From positions 3,966,501 to 4,030,500 of the forward strand of contig OX453284.1 in NCBI GenBank assembly GCA_949710005.1: a stretch of DNA of 64,000 nucleotides. Reading direction: 5' to 3'. The notes below the pieces were generated by a model. It had not been told where the DNA came from and searched no databases. It saw only the letters and a list, made by a program, of their open reading frames with translations. This document shows, piece by piece, positions 42,201 to 51,000 of this stretch. The stretch is from Ricordea florida. Lineage: Eukaryota > Cnidaria > Anthozoa > Corallimorpharia > Ricordeidae. Position 1 is the first letter of the stretch. Every line of letters starts with the position of its first letter. The position numbers and the translations under genes were made by a program.

Positions 42201-42207
42201 GAGATGA
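28066..42207 (+). CDS. SNW1: SNW1/SKIP spliceosome and transcription co-regulator, complete
   Basis: Seventeen coding exons: 28066-28079, 28161-28236, 28358-28432, 29562-29605, 29940-29970, 32317-32406, 33177-33272, 34238-34449, 35046-35115, 35620-35685, 36789-36905, 37418-37553, 37770-37869, 38673-38790, 39580-39740, 41166-41324, 42171-42207. All junctions are GT/AG and the total, 1602 nt, gives 533 aa, close to human SNW1 (536). Landmarks: MSLASLLPAP start, EPPPYGHRQGWIPR, DFGDGGAFPEIHVAQYPLDM, the SNW core QYIRYTPSQQGIAFNSGAKQ then RVIRMVEMQKDPMEPPRFK, PRGPPSPPAPVMHSPSR, EWKIPPCISNWKNAKGYTIP, DKRLAADGRGLQ, a long charged helix from exon 12, FDQRLFNQSKGLDSGY, and a basic nuclear-signal-like end SAKRKR. 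The protein is a core component of the activated spliceosome (with PRPF8 and PPIL1) and a nuclear receptor/Notch co-regulator. This is known for the family. Exon 12's donor is triplicated. Confidence 0.97.
28559..28637. repeat. 15-16-bp stem with 50-nt loop in SNW1 intron 3
   Basis: GTCACTGGGTGTTGA and its reverse complement TCAACACCCAGTGAC flank a short loop. A direct pair, AACATCATCTCTTGTG, lies outside at about 28546 and 28711. Likely the remains of a small mobile element. No function assigned. Confidence 0.5.
29079..29407. mobile_element. G-tract MITE with roughly 65-bp inverted ends
   Basis: The left end (ATAATGCGCCTATCAATATC, AAGCCGGC, a G-run, AGTCAGGGCATGGGGTGGGG) is mirrored on the right (CCCCACCCCATGCCCTGACT, C-run, ATTGATAGGTGCATAAT). 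It lies in SNW1 intron 3. The long open frames on both strands are a by-product of the palindrome and composition, not genes. The G-run may be miscounted in assembly. Confidence 0.7.
30002..30345. repeat. Dispersed repeat with GTGTTTCTAT..ATAGAAACAC hairpins, copy 1
   Basis: Contains two short palindromes, GTTTCTATCGAGTTATAGAAAC-like, and the blocks AAGTTTGGGAGAACTCGAAA, GCTGTGGAAACACTCG and CGTGTTCCCACAGCATTTCT. The same blocks appear in reverse orientation at 54842-55190. This copy is in SNW1 intron 5, the other in reticulon intron 7. Confidence 0.65.
30985..31685. mobile_element. Element with GTATTTACC(T/C)GTGTAT termini
   Basis: GTATTTACCTGTGTATTATA then TGTGC at about 30990 is mirrored by GCACATATTATACACGGGTAAATAC ending near 31681, giving an approximately 25-bp inverted terminus and about 0.7 kb overall. 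The interior has no convincing ORF. It lies in SNW1 intron 5. The superfamily is unclear. Confidence 0.6.
32690..32769 (+). repeat. LINE 3' tail with (TATG)n
   Basis: ACACATTAATAAAGGT is followed by eight or so TATG units, the same architecture as the 3' end of the LINE at 14777. No upstream RT is left, so this is a heavily 5'-truncated insertion or bare microsatellite in SNW1 intron 6. Confidence 0.55.
34092..34175. repeat. Foldback, CCAATTCGG..CCGAATTGG
   Basis: CCAATTCGGAGTGTAATCAT and the bases to CGTGATTAA are mirrored by TTAATCACTCGTATGATTAC and AGACCGAATTGG. The fold is about 38 bp per arm with few mismatches. It is located in SNW1 intron 7, with a TCTGATTGGCTATCA motif at about 33858 as a possible outer boundary. 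Confidence 0.55.
36983..37155 (+). repeat. Dispersed repeat, copy 1 of 2
   Basis: GTTCATTAGGCATTGGAGAT through TTCTTATTGAAAA matches 51323-51488 along its whole length, with scattered substitutions and small indels. GAGAATTCTCC(G/T)GCTA palindromes occur within. Non-coding, in SNW1 intron 11. The paired copy is in reticulon intron 2. A SINE-A head fragment abuts it at 36928-36982. Confidence 0.65.
37531..37645 (+). repeat. Triplicated exon end and splice donor of SNW1 exon 12
   Basis: Three head-to-tail copies: 37531-37569 (39 bp), 37570-37607 and 37608-37645 (38 bp each). Each contains GGCCGGTATTAA..CTTGCTG and the donor CAG|GTAGGG. Copies 2 and 3 lack one A. Only the first donor (37554) keeps the frame into exon 13. 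Using the second or third would add 38 or 76 nt and shift the frame. Confidence 0.9.
37905..38520 (-). pseudogene. LINE reverse transcriptase C-terminal relic
   Basis: On the minus strand an open frame reads YISYAIIAWGTAYKKHILRR, later NPLLNLLDVLTVHNVYRFQI, LKFTYVWHKGLLPN. This matches the 'Y..Y....WG......' and 'L..V.D...F....F..K...G..P' pattern downstream of the RT core in CR1/L2-like elements. The 3' end is a (TATG)n run at 37905-37921. It is antisense in SNW1 intron 13 and 5'-truncated. Confidence 0.55.
39105..39559. mobile_element. TCCTTGAAA-rich MITE, copy 2
   Basis: Ends CATGGTTCGCACGGGCCTTG and (inverted) GTATGAACCATG. TGTTAA flanks both sides as a 6-bp duplication. The interior repeats AAGTCCTTGAAAA as in the copy at 10763, but most of the middle is unrelated. 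In SNW1 intron 14, about 20 bp before exon 15. Confidence 0.7.
40596..41105. repeat. SINE family B, copy 2, with expanded tRNA module
   Basis: Left part GTAGAATTTGTGAAAGAAAG, AAAACTTGGTAAAAG and right part TTTTGAGCTTGAAGAAGTTG match the copy at 15180-15490. Between them the tRNA-related segment has been amplified to four 73-bp units. It lies in SNW1 intron 15, close upstream of exon 16. Confidence 0.6.
40672..40962 (-). repeat. Tandem array of four tRNA-like units, 72-73 bp period
   Basis: Units at 40672-40743, 40744-40816, 40817-40889 and 40890-40962 abut without spacers; GACTCGTGGG recurs at exactly 73-bp steps (40742, 40815, 40888, 40961). On the minus strand each has the A-box TAGCTCAG(T/C)GGTAGAGC and a GGTTCGAC B-box core. 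The first unit closes an acceptor stem TCTGCTA/TAGGAGA and a T arm. The others have lost T-arm pairing. The anticodon arm TCCGA/TCGGA (present in units 2 and 4) encloses eight bases instead of seven, so I do not assign an amino acid. Confidence 0.75.
41690..41990 (+). repeat. tRNA-derived SINE, family A, copy in SNW1 intron 16
   Basis: Carries GGTTAGCGAGTCGAACTCCC, GTGGTTCGAGCCATGG, CCTTAGACAGCAAACTTAG, GATGGACTGGGGAGGAGTAA and GTGCTTCATGCTACGGAAACC, in the same order as 16752-17047. An apparent ORF across it is not a gene. Confidence 0.7.
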
Positions 42208-42355
42208 AGAGAGCAACTCTATTGCGATAATTAGTAACGCAAGATACAGAACGTCAGCGTGACAGAGTCACGCAAATGGCACTACCACAATGTGACACAA
42301 AGCGCTCTGTGCCTCTGTGTAACACTGCTAATGTTCAGGTTGTAAGACTAATGTA

Positions 42356-42361
42356 AATAAA
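42356..42361 (+). terminator. Probable SNW1 polyadenylation signal
   Basis: AATAAA lies about 150 bp after the SNW1 stop codon (42205-42207) and is the first canonical hexamer downstream. Cleavage position is not visible. Confidence 0.5.
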
Positions 42362-42642
42362 AAAGCGTGATGCGTTAGCAAAATCTAACGCTGGTTTACT
42401 TAGTTTTGGACCCCTCAGGTGTATGACGGACTTACGTTTTTCAGGGATATGGTTCGAGTATTCATTCTGGAATAAAATTTGTTTATCAAAATTTCGTTTC
42501 TGTGTGTCTACCTTGACTGAGTAAAGATCACTTGATGCAGGGAACTGGTATGTGCCTCGCGTGTTTCCTGCCTCCATATATAAAGAATAGTTGGTAGTCA
42601 AATGAAACGCATTTGCGTAGTACAAGACGCTTTGTCGTCAGG

Positions 42643-42720
42643 TAATAATAATAATAATAACAATAGCAATAACGATAACGATAATGACAATGATAATGAT
42701 AATCATAATAATAATAATGC
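42643..42720. repeat. AAT/AAC/GAT trinucleotide-rich tract
   Basis: Imperfect AAT units pass into AACGAT, AATGAT and back to AAT. It explains the Asn/Asp-rich open frame here. Confidence 0.85.
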
Positions 42721-43144
42721 CAATTGTCATCGGCGCCCTTGGCACAGTACCAACAGCCCTTGTAAGAGGGCTCAACGCTCTAGATCTCATGCCCTCGTTT
42801 GACATGCTGCCCAGGGGCGAAATCCCGAGGAGGCACCCTAGTAGCTCGCGCGTATATTAAGGACAGTACTTACAGTTCAAATATGCAGTCAGTATACTAG
42901 AAAAATCTCGATTTGCTCGAACAGGGGCCGCGAGGAATCGGTAGGTAATGATGACGTTTCTATTGTTTGCGCCCGCAAGTACGAAATGGTTAGGATGACG
43001 TAAATCAGAAAATCCCAGTGGGAGTTTCTGAGAGTTTGTGTATTGTGACATCGGGGGGTCGGTATTATGAAAGGAAGCGCGTGGTTTAATGTTTTGTGTC
43101 AGTCGCATCACGTCGTGTGTTCTTGCGGTTGTCACTCTGAGGAG

Positions 43145-43251
43145 TAGTCTCCTCCGCAGCCGTTATTAGGATCGTCACGCAACGCTTCTCCCCCAGTTAG
43201 TGGGGGAGAAGCGTTGCGTGACGATCCTAATAACGGCTGCGGAGGAGACTA
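43145..43251. mobile_element. Perfect palindromic MITE with 9-bp target duplication
   Basis: Two 51-bp arms, TAGTCTCCTCCGCAGCCG through TTCTCCCCCA and its exact reverse complement, are separated by GTTAG. TCTGAGGAG flanks both sides (43136-43144 and 43252-43260). A 9-bp duplication is characteristic of Mutator-like (MULE) transposases. It is therefore probably mobilised by a MULE elsewhere in the genome. Confidence 0.9.
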
Positions 43252-43522
43252 TCTGAGGAGCAGCTGATTTTAAGGTAAGAAAAACTGAACTCATATATAT
43301 ATTTGAGAAAGCGCTGTTATTCGACCAAGAAAGTACAAGATTCGTGTTTATCCGAAATCTAGGATCGAGAGACGCTTGGTAAGCGTACTACAAGTTGAAA
43401 AACTTGTCAGTCACGCGTTCATCTTTAGCTGCATTTTTATGACACTGGAGGCGAGTTTGAAGTGTGATCGCGTGTTGAGTTTATACCTCTTTTAACGAAA
43501 TATTTTGCTGTACATTTTAGAA

Positions 43523-43786
43523 ATGCTAATCAAAAACTGTTATGTTGACATGACGGTAAGCCACAACCTTGAGAAGGAAGGTAAAGTCTTCTCAGTTACT
43601 GCCTTTCCAAAAGTGGTATCTGGATTCCTACAAGAAGACATTTTTAACTTCAATGAAGACACTGAACCTCTCATTGAGAAGCTGTTGCTTCTGGACAGTG
43701 TAGATTTTCAGCTATCCCAGAATGGGAAACTTGTTGCAAAAATGCAAGACCATGAACAGGGAAGTGACTCAAGTGACAACATATAG
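43523..43786 (+). CDS. Putative small orphan protein, 87 aa
   Basis: ATG at 43523 follows directly after a plausible acceptor (TACATTTTAG at 43520), and a donor (TTTTAAG|GTAAGA at 43275) lies upstream, suggesting a non-coding first exon. The protein reads MLIKNCYVDMTVSHNLEKEG, later VTAFPKVVSGFLQEDIFNF, LIEKLLLLDSVDFQLSQNGK, with an acidic end to a TAG at 43784-43786. It has normal amino-acid composition, no signal peptide and no membrane segment. I do not recognise a family. It could equally be an exon of an older transposon. A GTAAGC inside codon 11 is a rival donor. Confidence 0.35.
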   Translation: MLIKNCYVDMTVSHNLEKEGKVFSVTAFPKVVSGFLQEDIFNFNEDTEPLIEKLLLLDSVDFQLSQNGKLVAKMQDHEQGSDSSDNI

Positions 43787-44769
43787 ACACTCTTCTTTTC
43801 GTCCCTGTAAGGTTCTAAATTAGAACATGACAGTTGCTTTTCACTGATTAGTTTTGATAGGATTCAGTCAACCGAAATTGGCCCCTTATTATCTTTTTCC
43901 ACATAAACACATTAATTTCAGTATCAGTTTCTGTGTTGAATATACCATATTAACATATCATTGTTGTTCAACAAACAATGATTAAGCAATAGCACAAAGA
44001 TATCTAATTAGTTTTTGAAGTTATTGTTATCTTCATGCAAACACAGTTGAATGGGACACTTAGTTTCTCTGTTACATATATCCTGCTATATCATTGTTAC
44101 TCAACAAATAATAATGATCTTCTGATTAACACCACATTTTCTAGCCACTATGTAAACAAAAATTATATATAATATAGCCATATTTTGCATAGGCAGCAGT
44201 TCCGTTTTGTTAGTTATACAATATTTTTACCAATTTTTCAATTAAATAACACTAGATATAGTAATATTGTCACTAAACTATATCCCATAATAAACTTATT
44301 TGTAAACAACTGCGACTTCATCGATTTTCCATACTCTGTTCATTCCAAACTCCTATTGCCTTTTCCGCCTTGCCTTTTCTAGCCTGTATTTCAGACAATT
44401 ACTTTGATTCATTTTCCCCCTGAGAGAGTAAAAACAACTCAAAGTAATCGTCTCAAATTCAGACTACACCTTCTCTGATCTGAGTTAAAAGACTATTACA
44501 ACATAACAACAGTCAACACATATGGTATAGACTATGATAAAAAAAAAAAGTGAAGAACCTTTATTGATTTATACCGCTCAGGGTAGCCCCTTCAGATACA
44601 AAAAGATGTCTGTTATCAATGGGAGCCCTGAGCGCAACAATATACTAAAAACTATAGCATACATATGCATTACACTAATAATTTGCAAATAAAAATAATG
44701 CAGCACTTTGCATCACGGGGGCAGCTGTAGTGTCAACTATATATAGTTACATCGCTTATGTTTTCACGT

Positions 44770-45250
44770 TCCCACTACAACCGAGAGCGACATAAATCAT
44801 GAGCACAAAATGGTCGATCATTTTCTTATGATTATGTCGTTCATAAGCGCCCTTATGATTATGTTTTCAGGCATTCCCACTCTGACATAAGCGACACAAC
44901 TCTTCTTAGGGACGGACCATTAGAAAAGTGATGGGGGGGGGGGTGGGGAAAAAAAACAAAAAAAAAAAATTAATGCAAGGGAAAATGCCAAGAAAAAAAA
45001 TTCATGCAAAGACGAAGGCAAAAAAAAAAATTAATGAAGAAGGAAGGTCCAATTGTGACTTTTTCACACGTAGTAAACAAAATTCGTGCAGAGGGGTTCA
45101 CCTGAAAAAAAAATTCCTGCACAAGCAGTAGCGAAAAAAAAAATTCGTGTAAGCTGAAAATTCCCCACCCCCCGCCCCCCCATCACTTTTCTAATGGTCC
45201 GTCCCTCATAATTATGATTATGATCGTTATGACGCTAGTGGGAACCTAGC
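44770..45250. mobile_element. Older TTCCCACTA..TAGTGGGAA element carrying an inserted MITE
   Basis: CGTTCCCACTACAACC near 44769 and CGCTAGTGGGAACC near 45235 are inverted. Between them TTATGATTATG-type repeats run on both sides of a younger insertion at 44908-45206. Presents as two nested DNA elements. Confidence 0.5.
44908..45206. mobile_element. MITE with AGGGACGGACCATTAGAAAA ends
   Basis: AGGGACGGACCATTAGAAAA followed by GTGATGG is exactly mirrored by CCATCAC and TTTTCTAATGGTCCGTCCCT. The interior is G-run, A-runs and short spacers on one side and a C-run on the other. It is inserted into the older element around it. No ORF of substance. Confidence 0.8.
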
Positions 45251-45396
45251 CACAAAGTGCAGACCGACGACAAAATGCAGAGTACAAAATGCATAAAATA
45301 ATAATGAAAAATAGTACTTTGGGAGACATTGACAACTTAATGAAGCGTGCAACACAAACATCAATAAACCAAAACAACAAACCGAAAAGTACTAGC

Positions 45397-45890
45397 AATC
45401 GAAGCCTAGCTTCTTGTTCTCTTCTCTGTACCTGTTTTCTTTCTTCAACCTCTGAATCTCTTCCTTTTGGGTCACAATTTCTTGTTCGTCTGCTCTTCTG
45501 CTATCATGTAAATTACGTAATAGGTCTCGATTGTTTGTACTTCCACACTGGTACTATTATTTATAAAGGCAATATTTTCTTTCGCGTTCGACTGTTCTTT
45601 AGGTTGAAAATTCGCTTCTAATGGTGATTCAGTGGGTGATACAGTCTACTTCATTCTTTGCGTTTTTCGAAACTGGTCCTCTTCAATTCTACGTGCGACC
45701 GTTGGTTTTGTCCATAGAAAAGGCAAGTGGCTTCTCCTAAATTTTTCTCCTCCATCGAAATGAGCTGAGCAAATCCGCGTACTGTTAGAATCTAACTCAA
45801 TCGTTTGGTTCCTAATAAGAACTACGTACTTCTTCCGTACATCATGGTCTTTAGGAATTCTGTAAAATTGGAGATCAGCTGCATTTCTGA
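45397..45890 (-). pseudogene. THAP-domain/coiled-coil gene relic
   Basis: Reading right to left, after a possible acceptor (TTTTCAG at about 45887), the frame gives LQFYRIPKDHDVRKKYVVLI, TRICSAHFDGGEKFRRSHLP and LWTKPTVARRIE. These are the C-x2-H half and AVPT-like end of a THAP zinc-binding domain. A TAG interrupts it at about 45643. The same frame then resumes, and after a frameshift a helical segment follows: RRADEQEIVTQKEEIQRLKK, ENRYREENKKLG. THAP plus coiled coil is the N-terminal layout of P-element-like transposases and many animal THAP proteins. The first two zinc ligands would be in an upstream exon that I cannot find. Confidence 0.5.
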
Positions 45891-45932
45891 AAATTGCAGC
45901 CTGGAAAACCGTAGTTATAGTGCGCTATTTAC

Positions 45933-46116
45933 GGGTTAGAGACTGAAATGAGTGGTTTGTTTACAAATACACGCACGCGCTGGCTGTAAAATGAACGAGA
46001 AATTGTCAATACTGCACGAAGCGAAGCTGAGTGCAGTATTGACAATTTCTCGTTCATTTTACAGCCATCAAGTGCGTGCATTTGTAAACAAACCACGAAT
46101 TTCAAGTCTCTAACCC
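45933..46116. mobile_element. Foldback element, roughly 85-bp arms
   Basis: GGGTTAGAGACT at 45933 and AGTCTCTAACCC at 46116 are inverted. The arms continue through TGGTTTGTTTACAAAT, TGGCTGTAAAATGAACGAGA and AATTGTCAATACTGCAC with minor differences. The centre is GAAGCGAAGCTGA. The ORF across it is an artefact of the palindrome. Confidence 0.8.
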
Positions 46117-46599
46117 TTTTAATATTCAATCTGAGTTCAATGAAATACAAAACGGCCATTTTGATACCAGCCGTTGTGTGATGGCATAATGTATTCTCAT
46201 TAGTGCACGGTTACTAGGGGGATGACGTGACGTATCACAAAATCACGTGATTGAGTTTAGCCAATCACGCGCATGGATTTAGTACATTGAATGAAGATTT
46301 GTTTACCTTCAGACTGTCCCTCCAAACGATCCCAGGAGCCGTTGCGGTGGAAAGTCGAACCCAGATTCCGGCTCATTTCGAAAATGGCCAATTGTATTTT
46401 ACCACAATTGCTACTAATTTCGCAATCTGATAGGCTAATTTGCCGTTCTCGATAAGAGTTTAGACAATGCTGCTAGCGTCAATGTGTCACGCAATGGAAG
46501 AGCTAATCAGAAACGCTCATTTTGGGGAATAAACCAATCAGATTACGAGAAAGCTATAGACAACGCTTGCTTTTTCTTTGTGTCACGATCTTGGTCACG

Positions 46600-46690
46600 G
46601 AGTCCACAGCATTTTTAACAATGTGATGACGCGTACTCTTTGTCGATAAGAGTACAGACAACGCTAAACCACATTCGATTTGTTAACCAC
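46600..46690. repeat. TTGTCGATAAGAG repeat, two fragments nearby
   Basis: AGTCCACAGCATTT, GTGATGACGCGTACTC, TTGTCGATAAGAG and GACAACGCTAAACCAC recur at 47565-47642 with few changes. The first part of this block is also echoed at 46440-46580. Non-coding. Confidence 0.5.
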
Positions 46691-46700
46691 AGTTGTAAAA

Positions 46701-46849
46701 ACATTAAATGATCATCGCAGTTATGTACACAACTTAAGCAGCTGTGAATTTTAAAGCCTGAAAAAAAAAAAGGCCTGAGTTTTTTTTTTCAGGCTTTAAA
46801 ATTCACAGCTGCTTAAGTTGTGTACATAACTGCGATGATCATTTAATGT
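46701..46849. repeat. Inverted repeat without tRNA core (copy 2 of the 24135 family)
   Basis: The arms of about 70 bp, ACATTAAATGATCATCGCAG through TTTTAAAGCCTGAAAAAAAA and the mirror image, enclose only the remnant AGGCCTGAG. That remnant is the 3' end of the tRNA-like part seen in copy 1. The flanking tail (TTACATATTAATCCGCAG, then TTCAAATATATGG) is the same. Arms here extend further inward than in copy 1, because the left arm now mirrors right-hand sequence. Confidence 0.85.
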
Positions 46850-47418
46850 TATTACATATTAATCCGCAGTTCAAATATATGGTCTTTCATATATTCATTT
46901 CCAACACAGTTGTAAAAGTTTTATTGAATTGCCCCTGCCTAACTGGGCTGGTACGCCCCACATTAACAGGCCCTTAGAGTGTCCTGCTTTTGACTTTCAC
47001 TTCGCTAAACTGTGGAATACCCTGACTTCTTTCTGTCTTACGCAAATAATTACAAATTTTAATTACACGGACAAGAATAAATTGTAAAGAGATATTCCTT
47101 TAGAATCGGTAACGCGACCGCTCATTTGCGTGAGCAGGAGCCATCAAAGTCTGTAAATGGCGCGAATAACACTACCTGAGTGAGCCTGCTGACCAGCACT
47201 TTACTGTACAACGTGAGTAGGAGGAAAGGAAAGGTTATGAAGCCGAGCTCCAAGCTTGCAAGCCAAATACAATTTATTTGCATCCGGCCTTGATACTGTT
47301 GTACTCCACGGATAAAGACAGTGGGAATTTGCAAAGGAGTATCGAAAAAAATTGGGAAACAACTTGGACTCTATAAAAACGCGGGCTGTATATAATATAA
47401 ATTTCCATTTAGGCTAAA

Positions 47419-47528
47419 TTGCAGAATACCCGGCCACATACTGCTGAATGACAATAGAGTCCGTTGTAATATGCCTCGTTCTTCAAAAGCCTCCGACACA
47501 TGTAAATGAGTGGCCGGGTATCCTGCAA
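47419..47528. mobile_element. 110-bp MITE with TTGCAG(A/G)ATACCCGGCCAC ends
   Basis: TTGCAGAATACCCGGCCAC at 47419 is matched inverted by GTGGCCGGGTATCCTGCAA ending at 47528 (one mismatch in 19). The interior, ACAATAGAGTCCGTTGTAAT and ATGCCTCGTTCTTCAAAAGC, is nearly identical to 27387-27470, a partial copy. Confidence 0.75.
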
Positions 47529-48037
47529 TTAAATTAAATTTGTCGTGGACTTGCCTCGTGAGTCCACAACATTTAGACCACTGTGATGACGTGTACTCGT
47601 TGTCGATAAGAGGGAGAGACAACGCTAAACCACGCTCGATTTTTACCTGAACACGTTTAAGTTTAAAATCCTTAGCCAGCCAAAAGAAAAAGTAATTGAT
47701 TGCTTAAATTCCTGAAGTCTTAACGGCGGGTGGAAGAGTGGTTCAACAGTACTTCCGGTAAAGTCTGAACTTTGAGACTTCCTTTTTTGGAGTTGAATTC
47801 TGCATTGGTGATTGGTTAATTTCAGATCCGTAGTCCAAATATGGGAGGTTCAGAAAAATTGCGCCAGTGTGATTTTTGAAAACATCGAGATTCATCATCT
47901 CTAATTTTCGTACTTTCCTCACTTTTCTTGCGTAAGAATCAGAATTTCTGGCGCTTTACGTGTTTTTGAAGTCTGTAATACGCAGAAAAGTAACTTAGAA
48001 CATACTTGGTGTCTTTTATTAACTTATATATTTTAAA

Positions 48038-51000
48038 ATGTCGGAAAGTTTTGCTGGCAAAGACACTGGTGATTTGCTCGACTTGGGTCCACCTGACACG
48101 GGCATGGAGCCGGTAGGCGAAGCTGTTTCTTCCAGAACTGCATTCGAGGAACCGACAAAGGAGCCGGAGGAAACAACTCCATCCAGCGAAGATGTTCCAG
48201 AAGAAAAGGAGGAGGAAAAATCCTCGGGTGTAGAAGACTTGCCTTCTAGTCCAGCAGAGTCTGATGAAAAGCCAGCGACCACGAGTTCTAAAGGTATCGA
48301 GCTCAGATCTGACCTTATTCTACTTGCACGAGACAGGTCTTGTTTTTGAGACAACAACGCGATAAACGTGAAAATAGTCTTAACAATGTTTTCCAGGAAG
48401 CTTAGCGTGTGGATAGAGTGTATAAGACAACGACGATTTGGGTTTTATCGATGTCGTTCATGATAGTTGTAAATATGCTGTTTGACGTCAGGAGTGGCAA
48501 CCTCGTCTTCACCATGAACTTGGTTCTGTTTTATTTTCTGTTAAAGAAGGCGTGTACGTTCTATTTCAGAGCTAACGAGCCGTCCCGCAAAATGGTTGGA
48601 AGAACACGGAGTCGACCAAAGGGGTAAAGTACGCTGTGTTTTTGCGTTTCATAAGAAAATACTTGCAACAGTTTGTCCAAAGTTCGACAAATGACGTCCA
48701 TTTTCCGTTGACTTTGGTCAAGAGGGAAGAGCGGCTGTTGTGTGTTTTCTTACAGTAACGTAAATAAAGTAATGCACAGGAAAGGAGCACTAATGTGTGG
48801 ATTCGCAGCAATCTGATTGCGGGGGAGAAACGTGTGAGAACTCGCTATGTTTATAGCAAAAAAGCTTGCTTGGTATTTGTCGTCGTGTTCACCGTACTGG
48901 GCGCTGTTCGGCCAAATAAAGAGAGAGAATTAGAGCGGGCGCGCCCAGCTCAAAACGTTATTAGAAACGCCACATCCGCTTATAACATTGTGAGCGAAAA
49001 CCAGTAGTGCAGGAAATTGGTGACATTAACGGCAATCTGAATTTAACGATTTCTCCCCTCTCGTCAACCTTAATGGCGGCCGGTAGGGAACACTAACATT
49101 TATGGCAGCCCTAACCCCTCATCGATTAACAATTTATGCGAACGGCTCGACGAAGGAAAATGATTTTCTTCATATTCAATCAGATATGCCTATTCTTTAC
49201 TATCTATATATTCAAAAAGTGACAGAAATAATTATTTTCTATGGTGATTTTAGGCTGAATTATTTATAACGCACAGTTTAGTGGTTGAAATTTTACACGA
49301 AATCGGGTGGGGCATTCGATCAGTGTAACTTAAATTTAATTTTCCTTGTCACTATCTATTGAAACGAAATTACTTTCGTGAAAGGTTTGTGATCTGTCGG
49401 CTATTTTGAAATGCTTGGTCCTTTTTTTGTATCATTCAGTAAAGTTCAAATCCCTAAGTTCTTTTTTTGTGATTGAGGTGTATTTCACCTGCCGTATTGT
49501 TTACTACTTTTATTTTAGACCTGTCATTTCTGTATGTATGCTTTGTTTCATTGTAATTCCTCTGCTTGCAATTTTGAAATTAGCCTTTAAAACTATAGCG
49601 AACATTACTGTGCAACTACTCTATTATTATTATTCTATTAACTCGGAAAAGGTTTTTTACACTGTGAACCGGTCTGCATAGGATTCAGTGTTGTTTTGAA
49701 ATCTAAATTTTTCCTAACACCAAGAAGTCGGCTTGATGTTTGAATGTTACTGTGTTGTTGTAAAGTCACCTACAGAGTTACTGCTGTGTGAATCCTCCCT
49801 AGTTGTGGCTAGTGTTTATTTATTCAGTGTGTTGTTTCATGTTCATTAGTTGTTTCTCTAACGCTGTTCAGTACATTTTTGCAGGGATTGATTATTTGAG
49901 CTTGTAGGATCTAAGCATGCCATTCTGCTTGAATTTTTTCCTTGATTTTGTCTTTGTAAATTTAATACTTCTGACCATATCCGCTTCTTTTCTCTGAGTA
50001 ATTTTTGCATGAGCTTTTTTTGAAATCACACAATCCCAATCCCCTTTCCCTATTTGTCTGTCTATCTATCATGAATCTGATGGTTGGCCTATAAACAAAA
50101 CTAATGCAGCATTCACATCAACGAAACTTGTTTGTTTAACCTTGGTTTTGAAATTTTCTCAACAGCCTCCCAAATGATGAAAGTGTTATCTTTACACATA
50201 GTGAGAAAAAGAGTCTAACAGTGATTCATTAGAAATAACTTTTTATGTCAGTAGAGAATTTACACAGAGCTGTTCTGCCCAAAATGATTCCAAACTATGG
50301 TTAACTAAACAGCGTTTAAACATGTTTAAGCTCTGGTGTTAACACAGCATAATTCTTACTAGCAACAAATTCTGACTTATGTTAAGGGGGACAGGGAGGG
50401 GGGGGGGGTGGGTGGAATTCTGCAAACTGCATGGAAAAAATGAAGACATCACAATCATACAGTAAAACTGTATTTTAAACATGACAGCTGGAAGTGGTAG
50501 GATCCAAGTGGAAATGTTAAAGACATGCATATTTTCACAGATTAATGTGATCTATAATTTCAAAACAGGGGCCAACTGCATAGTCTTGCAAAACCACAAT
50601 ACCATACTTTTAGTTAAGAAGTGCCATAAAACTGCCCAAAAAATAATGTAAAACCACCTCTGTGTACACACTTGTCTTTGAGACCACAGATTTCTTTTTC
50701 ATATAGAAATAAGACATTGATCAATATCACATTCTGCTGTTGGGAACTTGTAAATTTCAGGGCTGATGCTGTGTGTGTGTTTGTTATTTTCCCCCTTCCA
50801 CCCACATGAGGTGTTTCTCTCTCCATTGTTGCTCAGGGCTTTGCATTAAGTTGTTAAATTAGATGCATAGAAAAAAAAAACGTGTTTACACTAAATCCTC
50901 AACATCATTGAAGTACAAAACAGCTTATAGGTGACATAAAATGAAATATAAAAAGATTCGCAGAAATGATTCTGTATCTCTAATACTGTTAGATTTGGAT

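Noticed and set aside
42335..42625. Minus-strand ORF of 96 codons with internal KLSKPALDFANASRFF
   Set aside because: Has the feel of a repeat-borne reading frame but starts with a non-ATG codon, lies over SNW1's 3' UTR and matches no domain I know; not listed as a gene.
48019..48357. 112-aa minus-strand ORF opposite reticulon exon 1
   Set aside because: Antisense shadow of the acidic, low-complexity first exon, whose splice donor and phase are well supported.
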